64,000 nt of DNA from the NCBI RefSeq assembly GCF_949628215.1, contig NC_134279.1:50704266-50768265 (forward strand), written 5' to 3'. This stretch comes from Phalacrocorax aristotelis (Eukaryota > Chordata > Aves > Suliformes > Phalacrocoracidae). The translations under genes and the position numbers were made by a program. The notes under the pieces were generated by a model. It searched no databases and was not told the origin of the DNA. It saw only the letters and a list, made by a program, of their open reading frames with translations. Below, piece by piece: positions 23,040 through 35,929 of this stretch (the stretch's first letter is position 1; every line of letters begins with the position of its first letter).

Positions 23040-25546
23040 CAAAATACAAACCCACCCACCCACATAAGAAAATACATGATTCTGCAAAGTATTTAGTGAC
23101 ACTACCCTATCACACCCTGATGCAAGAGGTCAGAGTGTTGGAGTCTATATCCAAAAATCAGCCTTAAGTGAGGAAACTGAAGGTGTCTGGCAGTTGCAGC
23201 AACATCCCTGCACTAAATATTGACATACCAATAAGTTATGCCAAATAAGGATAATATGATGGTGCTTCCACTCTAAGTGCAGGTACTGTACAGCTTTAGA
23301 TTAGTGATGGGCTGCTAAAGCTCTGCCTGGAGTGTATGAATGAACTCAGCTGCAGTTGTGGGCCGCTTACCCAACTGCTTGGTATGCACCTTAGTACTTA
23401 AAACAGGCGCGCGTAGGTTGGGGGAGATGTCAGGATAGACATGTGAGCTTATTTTCAGACTTTCAGCGTGTCTCAAAAAGGAAGGCAGCAGCAGCATGCA
23501 TTAGCTGACCAAGCTTTACCTAGTTCTCTTTTAGCACAGAAAGTAGCTTTAAATCATGTGTGGCAAACTAATTCCTCCTCCTCTAGTTTCAGAAACACTG
23601 TATTAGATGGCATATAAACAAAGAGTAACAATTCATAAATGCTTCTAAATTAATCCTCAAGTTGTGCTTTCCAAAATATATATGTAATGGCAAAGTGAAA
23701 AATACAAACAAGGATGCTTAGAAAGATGCTGTTTAGATTGTGGTGGTGTTACACAAGAGAAGAAAAAAGCCTGTTGTAAGAGAATTCTCTGATGGCCTGT
23801 TTGTCAGGTCACACGCCCTGGCACCTCGAAGTTTGCAACGCACTGCATTAAGAGAAAATGGCCCAAAGACAGCCTTTCCTTCCAAAATCCACTATGCCAG
23901 TCAGCAGCTTTAATCACACTGGCTTGTGCTATACCAATAATCTGGCTAAAACTGAGAGGTTTCTGTTTGGAAACCATCTCCTCTTGCTTCATGAAATAGA
24001 TTAGCATTCATATTGGTAAATGGCTACAAGGCTTAAACTAATAGTAGCAAAAGAATAAGTTCTTGAAGCTTAGGGATGAGTCACAGTGCAGTCAGAGAAT
24101 GCCTAGGAAGTGGCAGGGGTTTACAGCTAGCAAGAACTTTTTTTGAAAAAAACTGATAATTAGCTCATCTAGAAATTCTTACCACTTCAGAAGGAATCAA
24201 GCCACTTAACAGCACTCTACCTAGCAGAGCACTACCTCCTGCACCCAGCCTGAAAAGCATGTGCTACCTACAATCAAGTACTACCGAACACAATTCAAGC
24301 TTAAGTTAGTTCTTAAATATAGCAAGTGAAAGTCCCTGACCCTACAGAAAGTGAAGGCGAAGGCCATGGAGGGCAGATGTTCTTTGCCTGGTTGGGCTCC
24401 TGCTAGCCCAGTTTTTCTCAAACTAATTGCCTTCTGCTTTGAAGCTAGTTTCAGGGAATCATATTAAGGAGTGGATCATGAGTATGTATTCACAACAGGT
24501 GAATGAGCAAATGCAATTGTCAGGGAGTGGCCAGGAAAAAAACAAAGAAAAAACCACACAGGTAAAAGAAAGGTAAGAGGGAGAGGCTAGTGACCACAGA
24601 GCTGAGATGAGGGTCTCGCCAATGCAATACACCTAAGAGCAAGCAGAGATTAAAGTGCTGCTTCTGCTCAGGGATTAAGTGGTACATGACAGCCATGGTG
24701 CTGGGTGGGGTGGTGGTGAAAAAAACTCACTGATCTCCCTGCACTGAAAGCAGCAGCAATGAATGGAAACACCCAGTGAATCTTAACTTGGTCCATCCTT
24801 TTTCTTGCACAAAAGAAGGTGTATCTGACCAGCACCACTGATGGTCCTCTCCCTTCTCCCCCTCCCCCCCTTTTTTTCATTTGCAGTATGTGAATACTTC
24901 CTTATTAAATGTTAAGTCTCCAACAAGGATACAGTGCTTCTACTCCTCTGACATTTACTTAATAATTTTGTTGGGGCAGAAACCCAAACACAACTCTTCC
25001 CTCCCTATCCCCAGGCACAGATGGAGCTGAGACTGTTTACTCCAGTGGATAAGCACAACAGCCTTTTTTTTCCAGAGCAGATGCAGGCCACAGGCCAAAG
25101 TGTCTCAGTCCCTGTAGGTGGGTGCAGTGAAAGGGTGTAGTCCTCTGCTGATGATAGTGCATGTGCCCTGCACTGCATCCGCAGTATCCACAGCAAACAA
25201 GGGAGACAATTTGTGTGTGTTTAGTCATTTAGCACTGACTGAACATAGAGAGGCATAACTGCAGTGCACATGCCAGCACAGCCTCAGGTGCTGTAAGACC
25301 ACTGGAAGGGACTGAGCCAAGAACAGCCAGCAACCAGGCTGGGGCAGCCATTCAGCTCCGAAAGATGGAAAAGTAGCAAGGGGTGTAGGCTAACAAGATA
25401 CAGAATTTTGGCAGGCCAGGCTGACTCTAGAATTTAATTCCTTGAGTTGTTTGTTCTTAGTAACTACAGTTAGTTACAAGAGACATAAAATTGGTGTTTG
25501 TATAGCCAGTTACTAAAGTCCAATAAACAGGTATCAAGGGAAGCAA

Positions 25547-25606
25547 AAAAAATCCCAAAACCCACAAAAAAACCAAAACCACCACCCACACAAAAACAAA
25601 CAGAAA
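25547..25606. repeat. A/C-rich low-complexity tract
   Basis: CCCAAAACCC and CCAAAACCACC-type units without a fixed period. Similar tracts occur at 41980-42052 and 46966-47040. Confidence 0.8.
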
Positions 25607-27371
25607 ACCATATCAATCACCAAAGCTAATGTGATCAGCAGGGGCATTTCTTCTCCACCCAAGAGAGTGAATCGTTGTAAGACTGTCAGAGTTAAAGCCC
25701 CAGCTTGATTAAAGGCCCACCTTGAAGGGTAAAGGGTAAAGACACTGCCAATGCATCTCAAAGTAATGCTAAGAGCTAAATTCAGAGGAAGATCTTGGGC
25801 ATTTAACTCAAAAAAAACACTATTGCTCTGCAGCTCCCTGAACTTCGAGGCTCTTCACTTTTCCCTAGCATTTTACTTTTTACTTCACCAATAGCTGCAA
25901 GCTTCTCTGCTTGTTTATACATCCATCCCTGTCCTTCCTAACTTCAAGCGGACACCAGAAACAGGAATTCTGCCAAACTCTTCCAATGCTCCATCCAGTA
26001 GTTACTCTTCAGACCACCTAATGCAGGCTATCAGTACCAAGCCTCTCACCAAATGCAGTTGAGGCTGCCCTCATTAAACAGCCAGGAAAGGGCAGGGAGG
26101 GGAAGTGGGTAACTGCTCACAAACTCTGACTTCAATAGGCTCAGCAGGAAAACTTACAACAAGCAGCAGGAAAAAAAAATCAAAATGAGGTGGAGGAGAG
26201 AGGGGGAAGTGAAAGAACAAATAAACATCTAAGCAAGGGCTAGAAACCTGGTTCTACATGCCCAGTGCCCTCACCAGCAGTTCAAATCCCTTTTGTGCTC
26301 GCTTGCTCTCACTAATTTTTCCTGAGGAAAGGCACGCACCTTTCCAAGACATCAGAGTGCTACAGTCTTTATCTTAATGGCTACCGCAAACTTCTGGGGC
26401 TTTAGATCTGTATTTTCTCAAGCCAAGTAAGCACGGAACTCCAATCACTTAAGCAATTACCTCTGCTGTCAAATTACTTAATTCTATGCTGGCTCAGGGA
26501 GACCAGTGCTGATACAAGTACCTTATTAGAAAACTGCATTGTTCTTTGACAGCCCAGCACCAGGAGGCCTGGCAAATGGCATACAATGCAAACCCTCAGG
26601 TCCTAGAGGGTCCCTTTCCTCTGATGAAGGGTTCTATCTGCCAGCAGTCCTTCCCTTGCTCCTAGCCTGCTTAGGATAAACAGCAGTAGAGATGAAGCTG
26701 GTTGAGAAACAGGGCCCTGCTGTAACTGGTCATGGTAGGTAGAGGGACAAGAAAGAGGGCCATCAATGATGCTAGTCAGATACACCTTATTTTGTGGAAG
26801 AAAAAGGACCAACAAAGTTCTAACATTCACTGGCTATTTTCAGTTGATTCTTCCAGCTAAGGCTGGGCAAAAGCAGATTTCTGTGCTTCTGGATGTGGGC
26901 AACAATTAAGGTTAAGTTTCTGTGCTGTGATGATTCATGTGCCCGAGCCATGGAGATGGAAGGGATATCAAATGCAGAGGCATCAGTGAGGCTTTGTGGC
27001 TTGCCCTAGAATAGCTTCCTGACGCTGGCTGGCTTTGACCCTGTCTGAGGCTTTTCTTTGTAAAATCTGCCAGAGGGCAAATGTCTCTGGAATGGAAACC
27101 TGAGGGAGGAGGGAGCTTTGCTGAGCTTGATTTTTGCTAACATGGGTAAAACTCTCAGGCTTCATTCCTGTGCTACTTCTAGGCTCTCGGGGAAAAATGG
27201 GCTGAAATTCAAAAGGGATGTGCTGCCTCCTCCTGCCAGCATGCCTGAGCTAGCAAGGGGCAGACACCACAATCTGGAAGAATCTTTACTCCAAATCTAG
27301 ACGCTGACTGACATTCAAAGCATTGCTTTTATGGAGAACAAACCGTTTCAGGCAGGGCATATGTCGCTTAC

Positions 27372-27511
27372 CTCTTGCCCTGGGTACTGCCACCTGAAGC
27401 TCACGTCTACATCTGGCTCCCCAAGGACTGTGCAGATTACATGAACGCTGTCACTGGCTTCTGCTCTGTTGGATGACGCTGCAATTGTGGTTGAGGGCGG
27501 GCCCTTCGGAA
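27372..27511 (-). CDS. PDGFRL: PDGFRL exon 5 (start of last Ig domain)
   Basis: This 140-nt exon lies between CTCTCGATCAG and GAG|GTAAGC. It encodes VPKGPPSTTIAASSNRAEAS then DSVHVICTVLGEPDVDVSFR and WQYPGQE. VICTVLGEP holds the first cysteine and W the core tryptophan of the C-terminal Ig domain. Confidence 0.95.
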
Positions 27512-27816
27512 CTGATCGAGAGTGTTTGGAAGCAGAAAGTTAGTTTCTAAAGTTAAATACAGTGATAAAATTTATGTCAGTTTTTGCCTCAGTTTGCTTA
27601 ACGCAATAGGTAAGTGATATACACCTGCAACTTTCCCCTCTACACTGGGAAATTGCTAGAATGTAAATCTACAAAGTTTTATCATGTATACTTTTGATCA
27701 AGATTTTAAAACTCTGATTACATTACTATTTTACTTTTTTTTTTTAAATTGTTTTCTAATCAATGTCAGCAGAAAAAACAAGAGTCCATGTAAGGATATA
27801 GAAAACTGCACCTTAC

Positions 27817-28110
27817 CTTCCACATACAGTAGATGATACTTGATGGAAATCTGAGGTGCTCCCTGCGACTCTGCTTTGCAGTAGACAATACCTTTATGAT
27901 CAGAAGTAGGGTGCTGGTAGACAAAACCCTTCTTCACATCATAAATAATATCAGTTCCATCTGTTTCAATTTCTTCTGCTGGAAATTCCCTGTGTAGAGT
28001 TACTTTTGCTGAAGGAGTAGTAACACGGCATGGGATGACTGCAGGTTTATCTGGGCTCAGGTAGACAATCTCAAAATAACTGGGAGTAGGTACAAAAAGT
28101 TCCTCTTTAT
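27817..28110 (-). CDS. PDGFRL: PDGFRL exon 4 (middle Ig-like segment)
   Basis: The acceptor CTTCTGCACAG opens a 294-nt exon. It encodes DKEELFVPTPSYFEIVYLSP, then DKPAVIPCRVTTPSAKVTLH, and later VKKGFVYQHPTSDHKGIVYC and AESQGAPQISIKYHLLYVE. The two cysteines (IPCR and VYCK) fit an Ig fold. The donor is GGAAG|GTAAGG, phase 1. Confidence 0.95.
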
Positions 28111-29445
28111 CTGTGCAGAAGAGTTGATATAGTTAGAATAATATTTACATCTTGGTTTAACAGGAAGAAGAGAAAGTACATATAACAAGAGAAAACTGCT
28201 ATGAGCAACATTAGAAGTTAAGCCAAAGTTTTTTTCTTTAAATACGCACACACAAGGAAAAAAAAACACCATTATTTTTCTAACCTGTGAGTATATATTT
28301 ACATAGCTTGCATTAAAAACAGCGAAAAGAAATACAAAGTATTCTTCACTGTAATCAGATTTTTTTAATCTTAAGAAAATCTTTGGCATTCCTTTTTAAT
28401 AGGTTTCCAAATACTCATCTGGATCTAATTCTGTTCACTTGCCCGCTTTTAAAGGGTAACACACATAAAAAACCACCACCGTTGGTAAGATAAGCACTAC
28501 TAGAAAGTAGTTCTTTGGAGCTACAGCCTTTTTATACATACGATTTTAGGCAAAATGTTTGATTTACTGATCTAAGCAGCTGAAATATTTAGTGCTTTTA
28601 AAATTACAGTCAAAGAGTCTTTCCATATTTGGCATGCTTCTTAGAAATATAAAGCTGAAATTCCTCCTTCTAGCACTAGCATTTACATAATAGCTCGACT
28701 GAAACGTTTATTCCTGCCTTTCTAAAGGAAAGTATCCTCAAAACATTAAGCACTTCTGATAAATGGCTTCTGCAGAGTCTCATGGTCTAATTCAGCTCCA
28801 AAACATATCACAAACAGCCCAATCTTAGCAGTTTGTACTGAAATATTTGTTAGCCAAGAATGCTTAGCTCTCATCAGGCAGTGGAAGTTGTTTTAAGATT
28901 CAGAATGTTTTCCATGAGAAGAACAAGTTAACCATCTGATTTCAGCTCTGTTGTACCAAGTAGCAACAAACTGTGCATGGTTGTCTGCTATGACCCTATC
29001 TATGCAGCATCACAGGCCCATGCAGGGCCACAGTCAGCTTCAAGCTCTGTGGGACAACTCATGTACTTAACAGTGCTTTGCCTCTCGACATGCTATATAG
29101 ATTCTTGGGAGAAATTGTGGCCTTACCAAGATCAATGAGGTCAAGATTTTTAAGTCATTGAATGCAACTGGAAGGAGGGCGCCGGGGGTGGGGGAAGAGT
29201 CCACATGGTCATCTGAATGCCATGACAAAATGAATCTTCTGCACAGATTTATTTTCTTTATCCAGACATTTTCAAAAATTAAATATATTTTTATTCATTT
29301 TGTAGCAGACTCTCAGAATGTGTCCTGTTATTTTCAAAGGTATTTGCTTTCCATGGCATTATGCATTATTTTGGGTTCACATTTAGCATAATCCATATGG
29401 AAAATGGACTTATAAATCACACTAAGCAAGTAATTGTCTGCTCAC

Positions 29446-29469
29446 CAGCACTGTCTTCCTTGACATCCA
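29446..29469 (-). CDS. PDGFRL: Candidate 24-nt microexon of PDGFRL
   Basis: Between exons 3 and 4, after a good pyrimidine tract (CATCTTTTTTTAG), 24 nt end in the donor GCTG|GTGAGC. Both sides are phase 1, so including it adds eight residues, VDVKEDSA, without changing the frame. Without it the junction reads FFTDKEELFVP, which aligns gap-free with human FFTEKGELFVP, so the exon is an addition relative to human. The splice signals are strong and it sits only 118 nt from exon 3. Whether it is spliced in cannot be seen here. Confidence 0.55.
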
Positions 29470-29587
29470 CTAAAAAAAGATGAAAATTGTGGAAGAAAAA
29501 TCTTGACAGTGAAGTTGCTGATGTAGCTTTATTCCTGTCTTACTAGCAAATATATTTCCATTACTAGTCCCCCAGTGAGTTAATTAC

Positions 29588-29739
29588 CTGTGAAAAAGAT
29601 GTATGTTGAACCTGTTTTAGTCTCATCCTTCCTGCATTTGTTCCCATTGCAGAGCTGAAGCCAGCAGCTATATTCACCTGTGTCTGCTGCAGTGGAGTTT
29701 GTGAGGATCAGCTGACCGTACCTGTCAAGCTGCTTTATA
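29588..29739 (-). CDS. PDGFRL: PDGFRL exon 3 (first Ig domain, second half)
   Basis: TTCTTCTCCCTAG precedes this 152-nt exon. It encodes SIKQLDRYGQLILTNSTAAD then TGEYSCWLQLCNGNKCRKDE and TKTGSTYIFFT, with the donor CACAG|GTAATT (phase 1). DTGEYSC is the classic Ig motif around the second cysteine. NST is a possible glycosylation site. Confidence 0.95.
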
Positions 29740-32700
29740 CTAGGGAGAAGAAAAACAAAAGGCAGAGACAAGCACAGATGTATTTCCTTGTACATTTCTG
29801 TCAGCTCACTTCTATTGATTTCTTTACTCCTACTCTGCAACTGACCCACCTTTCACTTTCAGAGCTATGTTGCAAATCCCCCTTTTGCTCCAGCAAAGAC
29901 CTGCTTACAAGAGTAGTTTTATCAATTTCAGCTGCACACGAGCACTTACAAGCATGCCTTGTACAGTTCATTCTTGGATTCCTTTCAGTCCCCATTTTGG
30001 AACTGGCCTGTGACTGCTGGAGACAGCGTGTTCATCTATGTTTTATCTGTTTGTCCATGTATAACCCATATTGCATGCAGTTTGACTTAGAGCATGAAAT
30101 ATCAGTCCTTTTTTCATACCATTAACTGTAGCACTGCTTCAATAGTATATAACAAAGATAATTCAGGAGTACATAAGTAGAAGGTACTTTAATAAGAGTT
30201 TGTATGATGATTTATACCTGCTTTCAGTGTGAACGCTTTCTCATCTTTAACATCCTGGTCCAAGTTTCCACTTGCAAACACTATCATAAAGAGCTTCTAT
30301 CTCCGCTTGGATTTGGCAAGTAAGTCATTCTGCATTGCTTACTCCTCTGCCCTGAGCCACCTCACTGGCATCCTCTCACTGGAGTTTCCTCTTCACCCCT
30401 CAGCTATTTCAGATCATGACCCTGAGAACCGCTGGAGGTGTGCTGGCACTGTCATCAAGTAACTACACAAAATTCAGCCTCTGTGATTATTTCAGACTTG
30501 ATTTGCTTTTTTCTCCTTCTCCTGAATTTCCCAGATACATCTCAGTGGACTGGCATTTGTAAATGTGCACATATTTATAAATATGTAGATATGTGTGTGG
30601 GTACTGACAATGTTTCTAAGGGTCAAAGGTCCTATCTGAAATTCAGCAGCTACAATCTCATCTTGTTCTTTTAAGGTTTGCTTTCCTGGCTCTTTCTTGC
30701 AGACAGATGGTGTTACAGGTGGCAGTCTGCTGTGTTGCCTTTTGATGGATTGCAAAAGCAATGGTCCAACAGTACCAGTTTTCCAGGAACCCTGTCAGGA
30801 CAGCCATGTGGCAGTGCTGATGCACTCCACTGCTGCTCTGACCCTTAAAAATGTTATGGTCAACCACCTGCCTTTACATGATGGCACATCCTGCACATGA
30901 AAGTTTCCCATTTTCCTTCGCAAGACATCGAGTTACGAAGTCGTTTCTTTCCTAACCAAGTCAGAAGAGATTGTTCAGGTTGTAGGCATTTGATAGGAAA
31001 CTTCTTTTCAGTGTTTCAAACAGGGTCTGGACAAATATGCAGCCTGCATTAGTCTGAACAGCTCCTATACCCTTATTCAGCTGTGGGTTCTCTGAATATT
31101 TATTATCCTCCTATTTCTTCTCATTAATGTGGCAGTTATTCTGTAAGGCAGATGCCCAACTGAATCATTTATTTCCAGGATTAGCATGCTTTGAAGAACT
31201 ACTTATCCTCTAAAACACCTTGTCACTGTGTAATAGCGGTACTATAGACATGCCTGGCTGTACTGTACACACTAAATGCTCTGTTTTGCTTTCATCTCCA
31301 CTGCAGGCAGAATAACTGCTTAAACAGAGAGGCCACTACTTCCAGCTATGCGCAATTCCCAAAATTTCTGACTCCCTAGGTGCTCTGCTAGCAGTTTGCA
31401 CTACTACCAGCAATCATAAGCACCGGTTCATGGAACCCAATATTCGACCTCCAACCCAGGCCAGTAGTTTAGGAATTAAACACACCAAAACCAGAACCCA
31501 AACAGGCCTAACTGAGGATTACCTTTTCCATCAGAGCCCTCGGCCACCGTTAGTACACTCACCTGCCATGGGGCAGTTTTGAGGCCTGCCTAAGGAGATG
31601 GGAAAATCATGTTTCCTACCCACTACTGTGCTTGTCCTACATGACCTTGTCTGATTCCACTTTTTGGAATCATGTAATTATGGAGTAGTAGCATTTTCAT
31701 TTTTAATAAACACACTACCTTACATTATAAATTACCTTCAGTTTTTGGATAAGCTTTGAAAGATTCCTATTTGTGCAAGAGGTCCTGTTAGTCCCCAACA
31801 GGAAGAAAAGAGAAATCCAAAGCATGCCCTAGTCTGTATTATTATTTTTATTTAGTTTCACAGGTCACATTTATAGGCTACATGACTACATCAGCATAAA
31901 ATGCTTTGCAAATATCCAGTACTAAATGTCAACATTACAGAGAAACCATTATGCCAGAACATTTTTTGCCTCCAACCATTAATGCAGACACTGAACTTAG
32001 CTTGAAATCCCAATAGACAGAAAAATAAGGTCAGAGTTAATTAATTATTGTACAGTGTGTTCTACTTAACTGAGAACAAGCTATCCAGTAATCAATGGAA
32101 ATAGCCTAGCGAGGTAGTCATCCACAAACATGTGCTAACAGAACCTGGCAACTGAGTGTGGAAGTGTTGAAACTTGTGACATGATCATATTAGGCAGACA
32201 AAACGGACCATAAAAAGTAAGCTATAAATGGTAAATCCTGCAGCTGACCAATATTTCCAGGATAACTTTTATCTCATTAGTGTTTTAGATGCTGGGAAAT
32301 TTGACTCAAAAGCCAAAACTTTGCTGTGCTCTACATATCACAAAGTAAAATTGTTGTATACACAAACATCTCAAGACTATTTAAATAAATTAGAAAACTG
32401 CTCCAAAATCTTATTCCACACGTTGATCTTATTAAGCTTTAGTTATCTGAAGTTCAAAAGATCTTTGCCAGCAAAACTATGCCAAGTTTAGAAGCTTAAA
32501 AAAACCCAAAAGATATAAAAAGACAGTGTACACAGCATCACTCCTAGATCATCTAGCAAACTCCTCTCAAGCAGCTGCATTCATACTGACAAAAAAGAGC
32601 TTGTCTCAAATACAAGCTTACTAGGAGAGGAACATAAATTCTTACTGTTTAAGACAAGAAAAAAATCCCTAGCTTTCAGACTTCAGAGCACATGGTACAA

Positions 32701-35639
32701 AATGAAATTCAGTTATACGCATGAGCACAACCAACATCCCACTGAGCCAGCACGAGCCTGCTTTCACTAAAAGCAGTCTAATTTTGCCCTCTGCTACGTA
32801 GTTTCCTCCATACTTGTGAGAGTGCTCCTGTCCATACGTATCCAGCACACACAAACGTGCATGTGATACACGTCCAGCTCTTTGCCCCAGCTTCTTCCAC
32901 TGGAGCAGCTGCATCTTACATGAGTTTATTTATCAGATGAAGTTCTGTGATAAACACAGCCGGTCTTCAGCAGGTGAAAGACCCACGCTCCAAATCAGGC
33001 AGAGCAGAGACCATGTGAAGTTAGACTGCCTTCATCTAGAGTAGCTTTTCGCTATAAAGCATAAGAAGGGGAAAACACACTTGCCCTTATTTTTCTTTCA
33101 TCCCTCTCAGTTTTTGATCCTTCTCATGCATTGTAGATTCAGTTTCTGGGTGAGCCTACAGTCATTAATTTGTTAAGCAGAGTCTTACAAAACGGCATTC
33201 CAGCCCTTTGGTTCTGGAGGTGCACAAGGTACCTTTGACTTTTAATACCGCCAAGATTTTTGACCAGTTCAGCCAGCACACAAAACTTTCAAAGAGTTAT
33301 CTGCAGGGTGTATTTATGCTGCACAAGGCAAGAGAGCATTACAGATAACAAGCTAGTCCTGAAAGCAAGCTGGTGTGCATCCCTAACTCACGAGTCAAGT
33401 TTGCATGATTCTAGCTGTCTCCCCACAGTTGCATTGCATGCTACAGTCTTTAAAGCCAAGTAAATCATTTCAGTGTGTACTGTTATTTACTCCAGTTAGG
33501 ATAGTGGAGAGAGAGAATTTCTCCTCTGGCTAAAAAAGAAACAGCCAAAGAGTCCTCCTCCTCCTTTTTCTCAGCGTCTTTCCCTCCCCCATATGATAAT
33601 TTTAGCATTTGTTAACAGCTACAGACCTATTAAAAACTGAGACTCTCTAGTACAGCAAGCAAAAGTATTTTATTTACCAGGTCTTAAAGTATACCTACAA
33701 AGCCAAACTCAAAGCAAGCTTTGCCACTAATGCTACAGAAATGGCTTTTCTAACTATAATCTCTTCTTAGAAAAGTCATATTGTCCTCCAGGCTGCTGTA
33801 TTCTGCTTACCACGTGGGCAAGTTAAAAACATGATAAGCAGGGCATGGAGACAAAACATCTGGCTTTTACCCCTACTTCTTTTTGCAACCACCCATAGGA
33901 AATAGATTACATGGATGCTAAATTTAACTAGTTGCAAACCAAAACACCCTCTTCTCCCAGAACTACAGACAGGAAACAGAACACAGTGATGCATCTTCAC
34001 TGTCAGCCCCTGCCCTGGACCTCCCCTGTTAATAAACCCTCCGACCAGCTGAGCTACAAATGCCCTCGCTGCCCTGAACCTTAAGGTCTCTTCTGCCTCC
34101 CGTAATTGCAATTCTGTTAGTCATCAAGAGTCCTTAAAGCCTCCTCTTGTAGCAACTAGAGTTAGAGGATGTTGGCAGCTCCCAGAAGATTTAAAACACG
34201 TTGCTTATTGTTAAAATTCCCACCACACCAGTTGAATTTGTACATCCCTCCCATTATTTAAAGAAAAAAGCAGGAATTGGAAGCCTGAGCATCTGTTGCT
34301 TTAGGGACTTACCAACTAACAAAAAAGTGCTAGGCATTAGTCCCCAGCAACTCCATGGCCCTCATTGCCATTGCCCCTCCTCTTCACCTATCCTCCAGTG
34401 CCAGCAACCCGCTCCTTCACTTTCTTTTACCTCTTCAGACCCCAACCACATTCCCCCCCTGCTGCTGCTACCAACTCTGGTTTGCACCAGTGCCCCAACT
34501 ACAGCAAGACCAGCATGGAAATCCAAGGTAAAAAGCCCAGCCCAGTTAATTACCTCAGGTTTCACTCCACACCTCACTAATTGGTAATGAAGGGATTACC
34601 TCATACTTGGTCTTTAAGCACTCAAAAAAAAAAATGTTAGAAGATACTGAACATATATGCATCTAGATGACTAAACAATTTTTACTGTAGGTTATTTGCC
34701 TATATTTTTTCTGATTTTCCCCCTTTGCCCTATATTCAGCATTTTGTTTTAAAATTAGTGTAATATATTTGCAAAATTTGAAAATATGCATCTTGCAGTT
34801 GGTGCTTGGTGCAGTCTTTTGTATGCAGGGAGGAACATCTAAGTCCCTCCTGAAAGATAATAACCTTTTCTGCTGACAGTTCACTTACAAGCAGTACTGA
34901 CTGAGCTAACTAAATAACATACTATCTTTATGATATTTCCAGTTAAATCCAATCAAAGCGTACTAGAACCACAAAATATAAATTTCATGTTCCACATTCT
35001 ATAAAGCAGACTGTTTCATATGCATCTATAAGCACTACAGCAAAGATCTTGAGATAATTACCAAAGTCATGCTAAAAATGTGATGAAAATATAACTGCGT
35101 AAGATTCTGTGGATGATGCCTCCATAAATTATTACTATTCTGTGACCCTGAAGTGTGCTACTAATCTGTTTTCAATTTCTCTAGTTAATTATAGGATCTT
35201 CTGCTTACATTTAAAATTTTTATTTCAGTCTAACTCAGCCTTACTGCTACAATAAGTTATTTCAAAATAATTCTGCTATGCAAAGATCACCATATTTCAA
35301 TATAGACCCTTAAATATAACTACAGAATGCCACACTACACAGTTAGGAAATGCCTGTCTTCCCCCCCAAGCCCCCCCAACTACCTTAAATTCTTGTATTT
35401 TGTCCCATGTGCATCACTAGAAAAGTGCTTAATTTTGCAAGAGAGGAATAGACAGTCAAACAAACAATGAAGCATTCAAGATTCCTCTCCAAAAACTGGG
35501 AATACTTGCCTTGCCTTCTCCAATGCCAGATGCTAATACTCAGATAACATGACCTGGAGGCCTACAGGACCAAATCATGCCGGCAACCTATTTGCAAATG
35601 CACAAAACATAAAATACACTTGACAATGACAACCACCAT

Positions 35640-35660
35640 CACACACACACACACACACAC
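35640..35660. repeat. (CA)n microsatellite
   Basis: Ten CA units in a row on the plus strand. Confidence 0.95.
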
Positions 35661-35929
35661 TCCCTGTTAATATTAATTTTGCACGTCAAGCTTTGGCTTG
35701 CTGGAAGGCCAGGTCTGTATTGCAGCTGATAAACGCCACCTACTGGAATAAATCCAGATAAAACACCATTTCTTGCAAAAGAAAAAGCAGTAGCTGTTTA
35801 AACCAGCCACAAGATCTTTTGAAAGAGATTGCTGGGATAAGCCCGCAGCAAACAGGCTTGCTGCGGTAACTTACTATGACAGAAGCCTTGCACTAGCAAA
35901 AGAGGTTTATTCAGCCAGTGCAGTTCTTG

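Larger units (their letters stand above)
23005..27371 (-). other. PDGFRL intron 5
   Basis: Non-coding. It holds the A-rich tract at 23011-23039 next to the acceptor and an A/C-rich low-complexity tract at 25547-25606. Open frames here are short and unsupported. Confidence 0.65.
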
